A DNA stretch of 48,668 bases, taken from the NCBI GenBank assembly GCA_016124515.1, contig WGNN01000013.1, forward strand, positions 1 through 48,668, read 5' to 3'. Every line of letters starts with the position of its first letter. Position 1 is the first letter of the stretch. The notes beneath the pieces were generated by a model that made no database searches, was not told the DNA's origin, and saw nothing but the letters and a program-made list of their open reading frames with translations. The position numbers and the translations under genes were made by a program. Source of the stretch: a bacterium (GTDB lineage: Bacteria; Bacteroidota; Bacteroidia; CAILMK01; JACPUW01). Below are positions 1-11,600 of the stretch, piece by piece.

Positions 1-321
1 CGGAATTTCAATTGCTTCTCCACTAAAAAGAAAAAGAGCCGTCCTAATTGCATTAAAATCAAGCCCCCTTATTGACGAAATCAGGGGGATTTTGAGCATC
101 TCTCAATACGCGAGCTATCGAATTTAGCCTTTTTGTTTATCAAAGTTTGGTGAGACATATTATAGTTTACCCCGAAACTTCAGTTAATGAATCAATTACA
201 GGTGCTTCATCATTTTGGGATGCGGGTGAATCTTTAGGCCAATAAAATAGTCCAAAGATCACGGATTTTTTTGAATTAATGTTTTTAGGTCAAATTATTT
301 TATATATTCGTGTTCTAAAAA

Positions 322-1734
322 ATGTTAAATATGAAAAGAAAAGTAATCATTCCATTTGCTATTGCTGTAATTGCTTCATTAATCATTTATTCATGTGTGG
401 ATAACGATAATACAGTGATAGGGGAAAAATCAAAAGATGAAAATATTTTTCAAGGGCCAATCCAAGGCGTTGGTACTCCTGCAAGGTGGATTGATGTAGA
501 TAAGCAGATCGAGTGGATAGCCAAAGGGTTTGTGCCATTGGCAGATCAAGTTGCAGGTTTTAGAAAATTGGTTCATGAAGCTTGTGAAACAGCGGCGGAT
601 GATGAAATGAGTATATCAGATGCCCACAATCAGGCTGACCTAAATTTGGGATATGATTTGCAAACCGGACATGAAGGGTATGTTGACAGTTACTTCCCTT
701 CTAACAATTACGATTACCTTTACTTTCCGGGTTTTGATGACTATGAAAATTTTATTTGGATACCCGATATAGATAGTGTGGATTCAACTCATTTACATGT
801 GCTAGTACCCACTAGAACTTGGGAGCTCTTAAGAGATACGACCAAGGGCTTTTATTTGGATAGCAACGGTAATGTTGACAGCTTAGATATTTATTGGAAT
901 AAAAACCCTACACATGATTACTATATTTGGGTTATTACTTATGAAGCCCCGGGTCCTGATGCTACTCCAATATCGCCTCCACGCGAGGTAAATCATTGTG
1001 GTGATGGTTATTGTGACCATTCCAATGAAGATGCAAGTTGGTGTCCAGACTGCGATCCAGATCCTATCGTCAACCCCAACGGGGTAAAAGATGTATACCA
1101 GGTCAAATTAACAGAGATTGACGTTTATGGAGATGAAAAGCAATATTTTGAATCATGGCTTTCTAATAAATATAATTTCTGGTTTGCAGGCTGCGTTTAT
1201 AATGGCTCTGATGAGATTCTTTACGAAGTTGGAATTACTACTGTTAGTCCGGATTGGACTAGTAATTCTGTGATTTTGCAAACCAATATAAACCGAAAAG
1301 ATGTATGTAGAACAAACGGTTCAAGAGAATATAATTGTCCAAGTACTGCTCATATATATGATGCTTTGGTGGTGGATGATTTCAGAGAAGGAGATAACCT
1401 GCTACTTATTGGATACGAGTACAATGATAACATTAAGAGCTCGAATGAATTTAATATCTCAATGCCAAATTTGCATACTTCCAGTGGTAGTGCGGTGTTT
1501 TATGATATAAATTGTGGAAGGAACGACAAAGCTGTAAACCCTTTTCATAGTAAGGATGAAGCATCCGTGCAAAACTTATATAATTTGCAACATGCGCAAA
1601 CACATAACGGCGAGGTTGCTTATTTTCCGTCATCTGAAATTATTACCGTTAATTCCTTCAGCGGTGCAGGAAGTTCCATAGTCATTGACAATGGAGAATG
1701 GAAATACACGCTTGAATTAGTTCTTAAACAGTAA
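322..1734 (+). CDS. Hypothetical secreted lipoprotein with a Cys-rich CGDGYCDHSNEDASWCPDCDPDP segment
   Basis: 470-aa ORF; hydrophobic N-terminus ending in a lipobox-like IIYSC; stop overlaps the next gene start (ATGA-type). Confidence 0.75.
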   Translation: MLNMKRKVIIPFAIAVIASLIIYSCVDNDNTVIGEKSKDENIFQGPIQGVGTPARWIDVDKQIEWIAKGFVPLADQVAGFRKLVHEACETAADDEMSISDAHNQADLNLGYDLQTGHEGYVDSYFPSNNYDYLYFPGFDDYENFIWIPDIDSVDSTHLHVLVPTRTWELLRDTTKGFYLDSNGNVDSLDIYWNKNPTHDYYIWVITYEAPGPDATPISPPREVNHCGDGYCDHSNEDASWCPDCDPDPIVNPNGVKDVYQVKLTEIDVYGDEKQYFESWLSNKYNFWFAGCVYNGSDEILYEVGITTVSPDWTSNSVILQTNINRKDVCRTNGSREYNCPSTAHIYDALVVDDFREGDNLLLIGYEYNDNIKSSNEFNISMPNLHTSSGSAVFYDINCGRNDKAVNPFHSKDEASVQNLYNLQHAQTHNGEVAYFPSSEIITVNSFSGAGSSIVIDNGEWKYTLELVLKQ

Positions 1735-2633
1735 TGAGAACGATACTCTGTATTACATGTCTTATACTTCTATGCTCTTGTCAGAAAGATAATTTCAACT
1801 TTGACAAAGCGCCACCAAAATATTATGTGGAAGGAAGTATGGCAAATGGCTCACCTTTTTACCTTCGGATGTATAAAATGAATGCATTCCGCTATGATAC
1901 TACCTATCCATACGCTCCTAATTCCTATATAGTTCGGGGGCAAAGGTTTGATGAACCGGTTTATGTAAAACTGGAAAGCAACCACGGACAACACATGGAT
2001 TCGTTGATCAGGGATTTTCCCGAATACTGGAATACATGGAATACAGGAAACAAATTTGTTGGCAAATGCAATACACATTACCGATTCACTACGATTATTG
2101 GTACAGATACGCTGCAAGCCCTTTTTTATATTCCCGACACTATGGCGGTTGACACCTACTATATGGACACTATGCCGGGTCAATATTCCCTTACCTTTCA
2201 TGTAAAAATACCACAGTCGTATTTGAAACATAATATTCAAATTGGCCCACCTATGTATTTTTCGGTTAACGGAATGGATGATTACGAATATTGTCCAAAC
2301 GAATATACCCATAGCGCATCTGATGTCGCCCAAACGGGTCTTTTGGATTGGTACAGCATACAGGGATGTGCCACAAAAAGGTATTTTAATACTGGAGACG
2401 ACTCAGATAAACTCCGGCATTTTGCTCAATTATTTCCTCCATATTATGGGATAAATCTTTGGGCTTATACAGAAAGTGACTACAAATACTCGAGGGAGCT
2501 AATGGCTAATGCCATCTCGAATATGAAAGGTATGAATTATCCTTCTACCCATCCACCTTCAAAATTCAATTCTGATGTATTTTATGGAGGAATTGTCGGT
2601 TATTCATACCAAAGGGTAGTTTTTAAAAAATGA
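1734..2633 (+). CDS. DUF4249-like lipoprotein, TonB-receptor partner
   Basis: Lipobox LILLCSC; YYVEGSMANGSPFYLRM near N-terminus and FYGGIVGYSYQRVVF at C-terminus resemble DUF4249; directly upstream of a TonB receptor. Confidence 0.6.
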   Translation: MRTILCITCLILLCSCQKDNFNFDKAPPKYYVEGSMANGSPFYLRMYKMNAFRYDTTYPYAPNSYIVRGQRFDEPVYVKLESNHGQHMDSLIRDFPEYWNTWNTGNKFVGKCNTHYRFTTIIGTDTLQALFYIPDTMAVDTYYMDTMPGQYSLTFHVKIPQSYLKHNIQIGPPMYFSVNGMDDYEYCPNEYTHSASDVAQTGLLDWYSIQGCATKRYFNTGDDSDKLRHFAQLFPPYYGINLWAYTESDYKYSRELMANAISNMKGMNYPSTHPPSKFNSDVFYGGIVGYSYQRVVFKK

Positions 2634-2637
2634 ATAA

Positions 2638-4860
2638 ATGCGCTTGAAATCAATATGCTGTTTATTCATCCTATTACAGCCTCTATCAAAAATATATGCT
2701 CAGCTTAGGGTACTTGACAAAAGCACCGGCACGCCCGTAGCACATACAGAACTAATCATAAATGGATTTTCAACCGGTGTATTTACCAATACTGATGGCG
2801 AAATAGTTGTGAAACTAGCCAAGGGTGACAAAACTTTTGGCTTTTTTGCCCTTGGTTACACCTCAGTAATTTTTGATGCGGAAGCGGTTGATACGCTCAC
2901 AAAAGTTTACATGGAGCCGCTTGGTTTCAACCTGCGAGATGTGGTTATTATAGATTCATTTCGCCCGGCAATTCAGGTAAATCCCGGTGTGCTCACCGTT
3001 GATGCATCCAAAATGTCGAAGCTGCCCACCATTTTTGCCGAGCCCGATCTGCTCAAAACCCTGCAATTACTACCCGGGGTAAGTAGTGTACTCGAAAACA
3101 ATGTAGGCTTGTATGTGCGGGGTGGCAAGGCTGATCAATCGCTGATAAGCATAGATGGCGCTACGATATACAATCCCGCCCACTCTGTTGGCTTTTTTTC
3201 GGTAGTTCATCCATCCGCAGTTAGTTCAGCTACTTTGTATAAGGATGGCATTCCGGCAACTGAAGGAAGCAGGGCATCAGCCTTTCTCGATATTAAGTTG
3301 AAAGAAGGTAATTATAATAAATTTCGCGGAACCTTGAGCATTGGTGCTATAAGTTCATACCTCGATTTGCAAGGTCCAATAAGTAAGGGCAAGCATCCAA
3401 CGAGCTTCCAGTTTGTAGGTAGAACCACTTATATTGATCGTTTGGCCAAAGCCTTAAGTTATATTCCGCCCTCATTTAATACCGGATTTGACGACTATAG
3501 TTTTAAAATTGCTTCAAAACTGAGTGAACGCCGTAAAGTAACTACCGCCTACTATCACAGCGATGATTATTTTAAATTGGCGGAATCAAGTTATATCAAT
3601 ATTTTCAATCTGGGTAATAATTCAAACTGGCACAATGATATACTCAGTATGAATTACATCAATTCAAAAAGTGAAAAATGGCTGAAAACTACTTCAATGT
3701 CTTTTTCAAAATACCGACTTTCCAGTTCATTTATGGGTTATTCTCAGTTATCGTCCATTAAGGATTTCGGAACGAAATATGGCTACAAAGCTATTGACTA
3801 CACAAAGTTGATACAGGAAATTGGTGTTCAAGCTACGTATCACTCCATTTCGCCTGGTCATCGCATTATTAATAGTGATTCTTTATTGCCATTTATTCAA
3901 CCATTTACTATGGCAAACCAGCAATTTCTTGAAGTGGCTCCCTACCTGAGTTTATACAAATTGCTTGCACCGGGTTGGGAAGTTGACGCCCACCTTCGAA
4001 TCAGCAATTATCTGGCAACTGATATGCAATCTATTCAACCTGAGCCCCGCATTTCTTTGCGCAAGCGTTATGCTAATGCAAGTTTTTCAATTAGTTATGA
4101 CCGGCTTTCACAATTTATGCAATTGTATTCGGCCAACATTACCCCTATGCCCAATGATGTTTGGTATATGAGCGGCGGAAGCATAAAGCCCGTGACATCC
4201 AATTCTGTTTCCTTGAGCTATAACAAAACAGGTTACCAAAAATCTTATCAATTTACTTCATCCCTGTACTATCGCTACTTCAACCATGTTTCTGACATTG
4301 CAGCCGGTGGCAGTACTTTAATAACTCCTGACTACCAAAAAATGCTTCGCACCGGCCATAATCAATCCTATGGATTTGAATTTCTTTTGCAAAAACAAAA
4401 AGGAAGTTTTACGGGTTGGATTTCTTACACCTATAGCCGTTCAATAAATTTTATAGATGGCATTCTTGACAAAGGAAATCGCTACAGAGCAAGCTATGAT
4501 AAGCCTCATTTATTGAATGTTACCGCAAATAAAAAACTGGGCAAGTGGGAACTGAACGGGGTTTTTGTACTGCAAAGCGGCAGGCCGGTTACTATTCCGC
4601 TCTATACAATAGGTGTCATCAGTATTTATTCGCAGCGCAATGAGCGCCGATTGCCATTATATCACCGCCTTGATTTGTCGTTGATACATTATCAAAAGAA
4701 ACACAAACATTTTCAAGCTTCATGGATGATAAGTATTTATAATGTTTATTATCACAAAAATGTGTATAATATTCAATATAATCCATTCACACGTACTGTT
4801 GATTACCTTACACTATTTCCCGTGTTGCCAATGGCGAGTTACAAAGCTGAGATATTCTAA
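2638..4860 (+). CDS. TonB-dependent receptor with N-terminal carboxypeptidase-regulatory-like domain and plug
   Basis: 740 aa; plug-like LLPGVSSVLENNVGLYVRGGKADQSLISIDGATIYNPAHSVGFFSVVHPSAV; 4 bp after the upstream lipoprotein gene. Confidence 0.88.
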   Translation: MRLKSICCLFILLQPLSKIYAQLRVLDKSTGTPVAHTELIINGFSTGVFTNTDGEIVVKLAKGDKTFGFFALGYTSVIFDAEAVDTLTKVYMEPLGFNLRDVVIIDSFRPAIQVNPGVLTVDASKMSKLPTIFAEPDLLKTLQLLPGVSSVLENNVGLYVRGGKADQSLISIDGATIYNPAHSVGFFSVVHPSAVSSATLYKDGIPATEGSRASAFLDIKLKEGNYNKFRGTLSIGAISSYLDLQGPISKGKHPTSFQFVGRTTYIDRLAKALSYIPPSFNTGFDDYSFKIASKLSERRKVTTAYYHSDDYFKLAESSYINIFNLGNNSNWHNDILSMNYINSKSEKWLKTTSMSFSKYRLSSSFMGYSQLSSIKDFGTKYGYKAIDYTKLIQEIGVQATYHSISPGHRIINSDSLLPFIQPFTMANQQFLEVAPYLSLYKLLAPGWEVDAHLRISNYLATDMQSIQPEPRISLRKRYANASFSISYDRLSQFMQLYSANITPMPNDVWYMSGGSIKPVTSNSVSLSYNKTGYQKSYQFTSSLYYRYFNHVSDIAAGGSTLITPDYQKMLRTGHNQSYGFEFLLQKQKGSFTGWISYTYSRSINFIDGILDKGNRYRASYDKPHLLNVTANKKLGKWELNGVFVLQSGRPVTIPLYTIGVISIYSQRNERRLPLYHRLDLSLIHYQKKHKHFQASWMISIYNVYYHKNVYNIQYNPFTRTVDYLTLFPVLPMASYKAEIF

Positions 4861-4959
4861 ATTTTACTCTGGAAACAACTTTACAAGAATAGTCGCTTCA
4901 AAATGTTGACATCACCGCAAGATCAGAAAGCTCCTAACAAGAAATTAACCTTCAGTGGC

Positions 4960-4967
4960 TAGCTTTG
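4960..4967 (+). promoter_or_regulatory. TAnnTTTG -7 element
   Basis: TAGCTTTG(C), 7 bp before the 4975 ATG. Confidence 0.4.
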
Positions 4968-4974
4968 CGGCGAA

Positions 4975-6438
4975 ATGAAGTCATTGTATCAAATTTCAGC
5001 GCTTTTGCTGCTGCTTTCTACCGCCGGCTGCCACAGTGGAATGGTGGGCGATGAACATGAAAACCTGCCTCCCGAAACTTATTCGGTGGTAAAGGAAATC
5101 AACAGAACCGGCGAAGAACGTTTCGTATCGCAAATAGAAATACAGTGGTGGGGCGATGACCCCGATGGCGTGGTGAAAGGCTACGAGTTTTCTATAGACA
5201 ACCAAACTTGGCATTTTACCAAAAAACAAGACAGCTTGTTTCTGGTAAATCTGCCCGAAGGCGCCGATACATTTGATTTTGCCTTCTACGTTCGCGCGGT
5301 TGATTTTTATGATTTGGCCGATCCAACTCCGGCAAAAGTGGTGTATCCGGTAAAAAATTCGCCTCCGCAAATAAGTTTCGACAAACCCATAGGCACTTCA
5401 TCAAGCCCTGGCAGGTGGCCCAAAAAGACCTTTCCTGTCTTGCAATTCAAATGGCTGCTGAGCGATCCTGATGGTTTTGACAACATTGACCACATTGATT
5501 TTTTTATAAACGATACGAGCGCTACTCCTATACCAATTGATAAGGCCTACACATCGCTCACCCTGAAAGCCGACCAACCCGAATCGCCGCTGAGTGATTG
5601 CAGTATTTTGCTTGGAAGTACCTTGAAACCTCTTGGCCAATTGGTAAGCGGACTAAAAACCAACGCACACAATGTATTTTACCTGCGGGCGGTTGACAAA
5701 GTGGGAGCAAGCAGCGCATTTGTAGCTACCGATTCCATATATGTAAAGCGCAAAGTATCAGATGTTTTGCTGGTAAATGCCTACAACTCGGCCATTGAAC
5801 AAAGGGAAAATTTCTTTACCGAAAACCTGTTGGCGGCCGGGGTTCAAAATTTTGATACCATGCGGGTAAACGAGGTGGACGGCGAATACTACACGCAGCT
5901 TGCAGTTGACAACACCACCCAATCCATGATTTTTGGCATGTTTAAAGCCATGATTTGGTTTGGCGAAGATGCGCCCTACACACTCACTTTGGCACAGCGC
6001 AGTTGCGGCGAATTCTTGAATAATGGCGGAAAATTATTTGTTTCGGTATTTTTCAGTTCAAGTATAGATCCGCTCTCAACTTACCTCGATTTTACTCCAA
6101 TCGATTCGTTGGTTGATCCGCAAGGTGCTGTATTTTTTATGGATAAAAAAGCGGAAGCCACTCCACAGATTGCCGGTTGGCCGGTAATATCAGCGCCAAA
6201 AATCATTACGAGTACGCGGCCATTTTATCCATCGTTTGGCGTGGAGCCCCTGTACAAAGCCAAGCTCAAAACGGCTGCTGGCGACTGGAACGGCGAATCG
6301 GTAATAATGGCCAAAAAAGATAATAACGGTCAGGTACAATTTATTATATCGAGCATAGAACTCTACCGACTTGATGGCGAAAACAATATGCCTGAGCTGT
6401 TTACCAAGATTTTTAAAGAAGAAATGGGATTGAATTGA
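4975..6438 (+). CDS. Hypothetical lipoprotein with Fn3/Ig-like N-terminal region
   Basis: 487 aa; signal and lipobox LLLLSTAGC; DPDGVVKGYEFSIDNQTW-type beta-sandwich pattern. Confidence 0.65.
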   Translation: MKSLYQISALLLLLSTAGCHSGMVGDEHENLPPETYSVVKEINRTGEERFVSQIEIQWWGDDPDGVVKGYEFSIDNQTWHFTKKQDSLFLVNLPEGADTFDFAFYVRAVDFYDLADPTPAKVVYPVKNSPPQISFDKPIGTSSSPGRWPKKTFPVLQFKWLLSDPDGFDNIDHIDFFINDTSATPIPIDKAYTSLTLKADQPESPLSDCSILLGSTLKPLGQLVSGLKTNAHNVFYLRAVDKVGASSAFVATDSIYVKRKVSDVLLVNAYNSAIEQRENFFTENLLAAGVQNFDTMRVNEVDGEYYTQLAVDNTTQSMIFGMFKAMIWFGEDAPYTLTLAQRSCGEFLNNGGKLFVSVFFSSSIDPLSTYLDFTPIDSLVDPQGAVFFMDKKAEATPQIAGWPVISAPKIITSTRPFYPSFGVEPLYKAKLKTAAGDWNGESVIMAKKDNNGQVQFIISSIELYRLDGENNMPELFTKIFKEEMGLN

Positions 6439-7010
6439 AAAAGAAACAACTTGCCTTATTTGCCTCAGGAACCGGTAGCAACGCGGTTAATTTCATCCAT
6501 TATTTTGCGCAATCAGAACTTGCCGAAATAGCATTGGTTCTGAGCAACAAAGCAGATGCACCTGTACTTGAAAAAGCAGCAGCACTTGGGGTGCCTACTG
6601 TTATTATTTCAAATGCACAAGCTGCCAATGGGGTATATATGGTAGAATTGATGCAGAAATACGGTATTGATTTTATTGTATTGGCAGGTTACCTGCGTTT
6701 CATTCCGTCTGAACTTATTGCGGCATTTAAAGGTAAAATGGTAAATATACACCCTTCATTATTGCCCAAATATGGTGGACCGGGTATGTATGGCAGCAAA
6801 GTGCACCAAGCGGTTGTTGCCAATAAAGAAAAAGAGAGCGGCATTACCATACACTACGTAAATGAGGAATACGACAAAGGAACCATAATATATCAAAAGA
6901 AAACAACGGTAGGTGCAGGCGAATCTGCCGCCACTCTTGCAGAAAAAATCCACCACCTTGAGCATGAACATTATCCCAAGGTGGTGGAAGGCCTTCTAAC
7001 TAATATTTAA
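6435..7010 (+). CDS. purN: Phosphoribosylglycinamide formyltransferase
   Basis: GTGSNAVNFI, VLAGYLRFIPSELIAAFKGKMVNIHPSLLPKYGG and HYVNEEYDKGTIIYQ motifs; TTG start overlapping upstream stop (TTGA). Confidence 0.93.
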   Translation: MKKKQLALFASGTGSNAVNFIHYFAQSELAEIALVLSNKADAPVLEKAAALGVPTVIISNAQAANGVYMVELMQKYGIDFIVLAGYLRFIPSELIAAFKGKMVNIHPSLLPKYGGPGMYGSKVHQAVVANKEKESGITIHYVNEEYDKGTIIYQKKTTVGAGESAATLAEKIHHLEHEHYPKVVEGLLTNI

Positions 7011-8586
7011 CTACTTTCTTAAAATAAATTCCTTGTTGGGTTTGGAGCCTTACAAAATAGGCACCCGATTGCAGGGATTGTAGCGAAACTTGATGGTTGG
7101 TGCCGGTCAGGTTGCTTTGTTCCAGCACAATTTCGCCGCTGCTGCTGTAAATCGCAATTTTGCTGAGGGTATTATTCGGGCACGAAATATTCACTACATC
7201 ATGTGTGAGTGCGGGGTAAATAACCATTTTAGCATCGGCATCATCTACGCTTTCTCTAATGCCCATATAATACACTTTGGTTTGGTCGCAACCTTTATTG
7301 TCGCTCATCACATATACACGGTAGGCTTTGTTTGGCAATGTTTTTTCAATTGATGCCAAATCACTGTAAAACGAATCTACTTTTTGGTAACCTGAGTCTT
7401 TGCCGCTGCCGGTTTTTTCATAAATACTAATATACAAACCACTGTAATACATGCTTTCAGGGTTTTCTATCTTAAAGCCCGAAGCGGTTTGTTTAAATTT
7501 TTCAGATCGTGTAAATCCATCACAAAAGGTATAAGTTCTTGTGTTTTTTTGCCATTGACCCAAACTGTCGCGGCTCCAAACAGTCATGTTTTTTTCGCCT
7601 GATAAAAACGGCAATTCAATGGCTTTGTGTTGGTACATGCCAAAAGGTTTTTTGTCTATTCTACGGTATTTATGGCTTTGTTCCCAGTTGTTGTCGGTTT
7701 CAAAATCTATGGTGCCATCGCTGTCAAAGTCCACCGCTATTTTTTCGGGTATGGCGGGCAGTTGATATCCACGTAGATTGTTGCTGCGCCAAAAGCGGGT
7801 GTGGTTTAGTGTCGGCATATAAAAATAAGATCCGGTGTCAATACAGGTTGTATTGTGGTAGTCGCCGCTCGCATCACATTCCATAGCGCCATAGCGTTGC
7901 CAATAATAGGTGGAGTCCAGGAGTTGCATTTTCGCTTTGTCAACCCTGAAGTTGGTAAAATGCCCGATAATTAATTCAAGCCTGTATAAATCCACGCATT
8001 TTCCGTTTTGGTAATGCAAATTGCTAATAAGGTATTTGCCCGGGCTCAGGTTGTATTGGTAGTCTTTTTTTAATATGCCACCGTTTTTTGTGGTATTGAA
8101 CGACAGGCCATAGCGCGATTTTGCTCCATTTTGGTCAAAGAGTTGAATCATCTGCGTGTGTATAGAGTCGGGGGTATATCCAAGTTTTTCGCTTGATATG
8201 GAAAGGGTGGTGGCTGCCGTTTGAAGCGCACTGTCAATTAGTTGTAAGCTCGCGGTAAAACTATATTTTTTTGAACAAGCATTGATGATGGTTATTGTCT
8301 GCTGCAAGGTCATTTCATTTTTCAAATCGCGCACACTCACCACAAAGTTGTTTCCAAAACAATGCAGGTTACCCATAATAATGGTGTCAGTGACCTTGCC
8401 ACGTCTTAATCCATTGACTGAAAAATCAGTGTAATTGTTTTCTTCGCCCGATGGAATAGCCAACCAAAAATATACTTGATTGGTTACCTGACACTGGGTT
8501 ACTTCACGGGTTTTTAAAAAACTGATTTGGCCAAAGGATGGAATGGCCAATACCAGACTTAGAATTGTTGTATAAAGTGTTTTCAT
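7000..8586 (-). CDS. Secreted protein with T9SS type A sorting domain and PKD-like DFDSDGTIDFE motif
   Basis: Signal peptide MKTLYTTILSLVLAIPSFGQ (start moved from 8676); C-terminal sorting domain ending GAYFVRLQTQQGIYFKKVVKY. Confidence 0.8.
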   Translation of the reverse strand: MKTLYTTILSLVLAIPSFGQISFLKTREVTQCQVTNQVYFWLAIPSGEENNYTDFSVNGLRRGKVTDTIIMGNLHCFGNNFVVSVRDLKNEMTLQQTITIINACSKKYSFTASLQLIDSALQTAATTLSISSEKLGYTPDSIHTQMIQLFDQNGAKSRYGLSFNTTKNGGILKKDYQYNLSPGKYLISNLHYQNGKCVDLYRLELIIGHFTNFRVDKAKMQLLDSTYYWQRYGAMECDASGDYHNTTCIDTGSYFYMPTLNHTRFWRSNNLRGYQLPAIPEKIAVDFDSDGTIDFETDNNWEQSHKYRRIDKKPFGMYQHKAIELPFLSGEKNMTVWSRDSLGQWQKNTRTYTFCDGFTRSEKFKQTASGFKIENPESMYYSGLYISIYEKTGSGKDSGYQKVDSFYSDLASIEKTLPNKAYRVYVMSDNKGCDQTKVYYMGIRESVDDADAKMVIYPALTHDVVNISCPNNTLSKIAIYSSSGEIVLEQSNLTGTNHQVSLQSLQSGAYFVRLQTQQGIYFKKVVKY

Positions 8587-8662
8587 TGTGGGATTATTTT
8601 GTACCAAAACTAAGCACATTTTAGCCAAAAATCCAACTTCTTGTACCTGAGCAGACTCTTCA

Positions 8663-11600
8663 TTAATTTTTGACAAAACGCAGCACAGAGCTGCCTTCGG
8701 GTGTCATTAGTTTTATGAGGTAGGTTCCTTTAGCCAGGGTTTCAATTTCTATACTGTTATTTTGGCTGTTTACAAGTCCTTTTTGCAGTGTGTTGCCGGG
8801 CAGACCTATTATTTCATACCGCACGGTTTTCGCGCTTGTCACCACAGTCAACCAATTGTTTGCAGGGTTTGGATATATTTCGAAGTGGCTGTCATTATGA
8901 TTGGCAACAGCCAAATCGTCGGTCCAAAGGTTGGTACAAAAGGTGTCGGTACAGGCCCTGTTGTATTCGCTTAGGCAAAGTCGGTGGTCGCCATGGCCAT
9001 TAAATTTTATAGCAAACATTGAATCGCGTACGATGAGTGTCTGCCAAGCGCCATTATCAACTTGGTATTTGAAGGTATAAAATGCGTTTTGTGAGCTATG
9101 TAATCTGAATTCAATTGAGTCATTATCAAATCGTTGGCTTATTTCAGCCGTTACTTTTGGGTGCAGCGCGCCATAAGTTTGCAATTTGCTCATCAAGGTA
9201 TCATTGTACTCGTTGGTACAAGTTCTGGACAATCCGGTTTCCGGGTCAATAAGCCGTTGGCTCACCTTGAGCGATTGGTTGTAAAGACCTTTTTGAGTGA
9301 CGGTAAACTGCAAATTATTACTATTGTCAGTAGTCAACGTGTTGGATGACAGTTGCCAAACCCGCCATTCGTAAAGCCCAGTGTCGCTTTGGTTGATACA
9401 ATTAATTGCGTCACCGAGACAAATCGTGTCGTTGCTGGTTTTTGTAAAGTAGGCTTTAGGCCCCATAAATTCTATCAAATTACTGTCAACGGTGCTTATA
9501 CAGCCCGTTTTGGAAATGGATTCAATTTTGGTTTTTGTAAGGTTATTATTCCTGATAAATAAAACCACCGAACCCGAATCATCTCGCGGAAGGTATTTGT
9601 TGTTAAACTTCAAATCGCTTAAATCATCATAAGTGGTTTCAACTTTATAGGCCAATTCAACATACTCGGGCGGGCACACATATTTTGAATGGTTTACGAG
9701 TGAGAGTGAAACATTTATATCAGGAATTTTTACTTCAATTATGCTTTTTTGCCATACACCTAAACTGTCCATGGTCCACATGGCGCAGGTTTTCAGGCCA
9801 CCTTCGGGGTACACGTGCTGCGGATTGTGAACATCATATAAATCAATTACTCCGTCATTTTCAAAATCCCATGCAATTTGCTCATTTAAAGGCGGTAACT
9901 GGTAGTTTGGATGATTGTTTTTGTGTCTTAGCCTTACTACATTGGGTTGGTAAAAAAAGGCACTTGTATCTATACAAGTTGTATTGTAAAACTCGTTTAA
10001 AAGTTCGCAATAAATAGTTGGGAGCCAGTAATAAACCGAATCGAAAAAAGTAGTTTTACTGCCGGCACAGGCAACTTTTGCTCTTGCAGTAGCCAAATGT
10101 CCGTTAATGATTTCGCGATTCGCACTATTTGTACAACTACTTATTGTACTATTTCTAACGGTAACAAAATATTTTCCGGGATTGAAATTGTAATGGAAAC
10201 TATCCGTCAAATCAGTCAAATTATTTGGCAACAGACCAAAAGTATCCACTTTTATAGAAGTGTCATATACATACCTTCCAGCAGTATTTGCGCTTTTGAC
10301 AATGCGAATTGTTACATCGTTTATGCTGTCTAAGGTTCTTGAAGCGGTATCTTTAAGCGACAATGTATATGACGTTATTTGGTCTATACTGTCAAGTGGG
10401 TGGTAATTTTCGAAATTAAAACTTAATGCGCTGTTGGGTATGTAGATATAATTTTTGTAGAAAAATGTGTCGGTGCTATATGTGTTTTTTACTACCACAC
10501 CAATAGTTTTCCAACCCGGTGCACCGTAAGCCCATTGTCCAGATAATATGGCATCAATAATTTCGCTTTTCGTCCAATTGCAATTCCTGTAAGTGGAGTC
10601 CACAATTTGGCCGAGTCCGTTTTTGATATAAACTTTTTTCTTGCAGTCACTTTCTGCATCAAACAAGAGTTCTACATTGTCGCTGGTGCATGTTTGTTTC
10701 AGGCCTGAATAGTTGATGTAGAGATAGTTTTGGTTATTCGCGTTTAGCATGCAAGGGGTGCCTTCAAGCCTTATTCCCATACCTTCAAGCGGCTTGCCGT
10801 CGGCCAGGGCATTATTTTGTGTATAGTAGTCTATTGATGTGTATAGGTCATGGTCATAGCCGGCATAAGGTTTATTGAAACTAATGATTTGAGTAGTTAT
10901 ATTACTACAGCCGGTAAAGTTGTCGCTTGCTTCCAAAATTACCTCATAACAGTCGTTTTGTGAAAAAGTGTGTGTGGGTGTTTTTTCGGTTGAGTATCGG
11001 CAATGACTATTAGGTGATGTGATGGTTGAAACGCAGGCTGCGGCATAATCGTCGTTAAAATCCCAAAAATAATTCAGGCTGTCGCTCGCCAAAGGGTAAG
11101 ATGGATTTAACCTTTCTTGGTAACCATATGCCGTGGGAAAATCATCATAGTTTACGTGAAGAAGGGTGTTGTTCATTCCCCAAAAAGCCTTGGCCCTGAA
11201 TTTTTGTGAGAAATTAGGAAAAGTAATTTGCAAACTGTCCATATCGCCATTGGCAAAAATGAGTGTATCGTGCAGTTTGTATTTATCTACTCCCAATGAT
11301 GGCAAGCCTGATTCATACATAGGTTGATGTGGAATTTTGTTTCCGCGGTTCCAAACTTGTTTTTCAAGGCGGTAATTTATGGTGTCGGTAGAATAATATG
11401 TCTTACTTCGGTCTAGTAAAGGAAAGCGCAAAACATTGCCATTCAGAGTTGTATCGCCGTTTTTAAAAGTTAAATACTCAGGAAGATATGATGTTGTTTG
11501 GTACACGATTGAAGTGTCGAAAACCCTGATGTAGTAGTTTATCTGTGTAATGTTTGGATCAAAATCGGGGTCATTGTTTAAATGGTTTAAGTATAGTTTG

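Noticed and set aside
61-93. ccccct...aggggg hairpin with attttg tail near the left edge
   Set aside because: Only 6 bp of perfect stem with a 12-nt loop and weak T tail; no upstream gene visible to terminate
103-243. Short open frame ending in ...VYPETSVNESITGASSFWDAGESLGQ*
   Set aside because: No start codon of quality and no recognised domain; could be a gene remnant but not supportable here
1851-2333. 160-aa minus-strand ORF opposite the DUF4249-like gene
   Set aside because: Antisense to a lipoprotein gene in a coherent operon; low-plausibility translation
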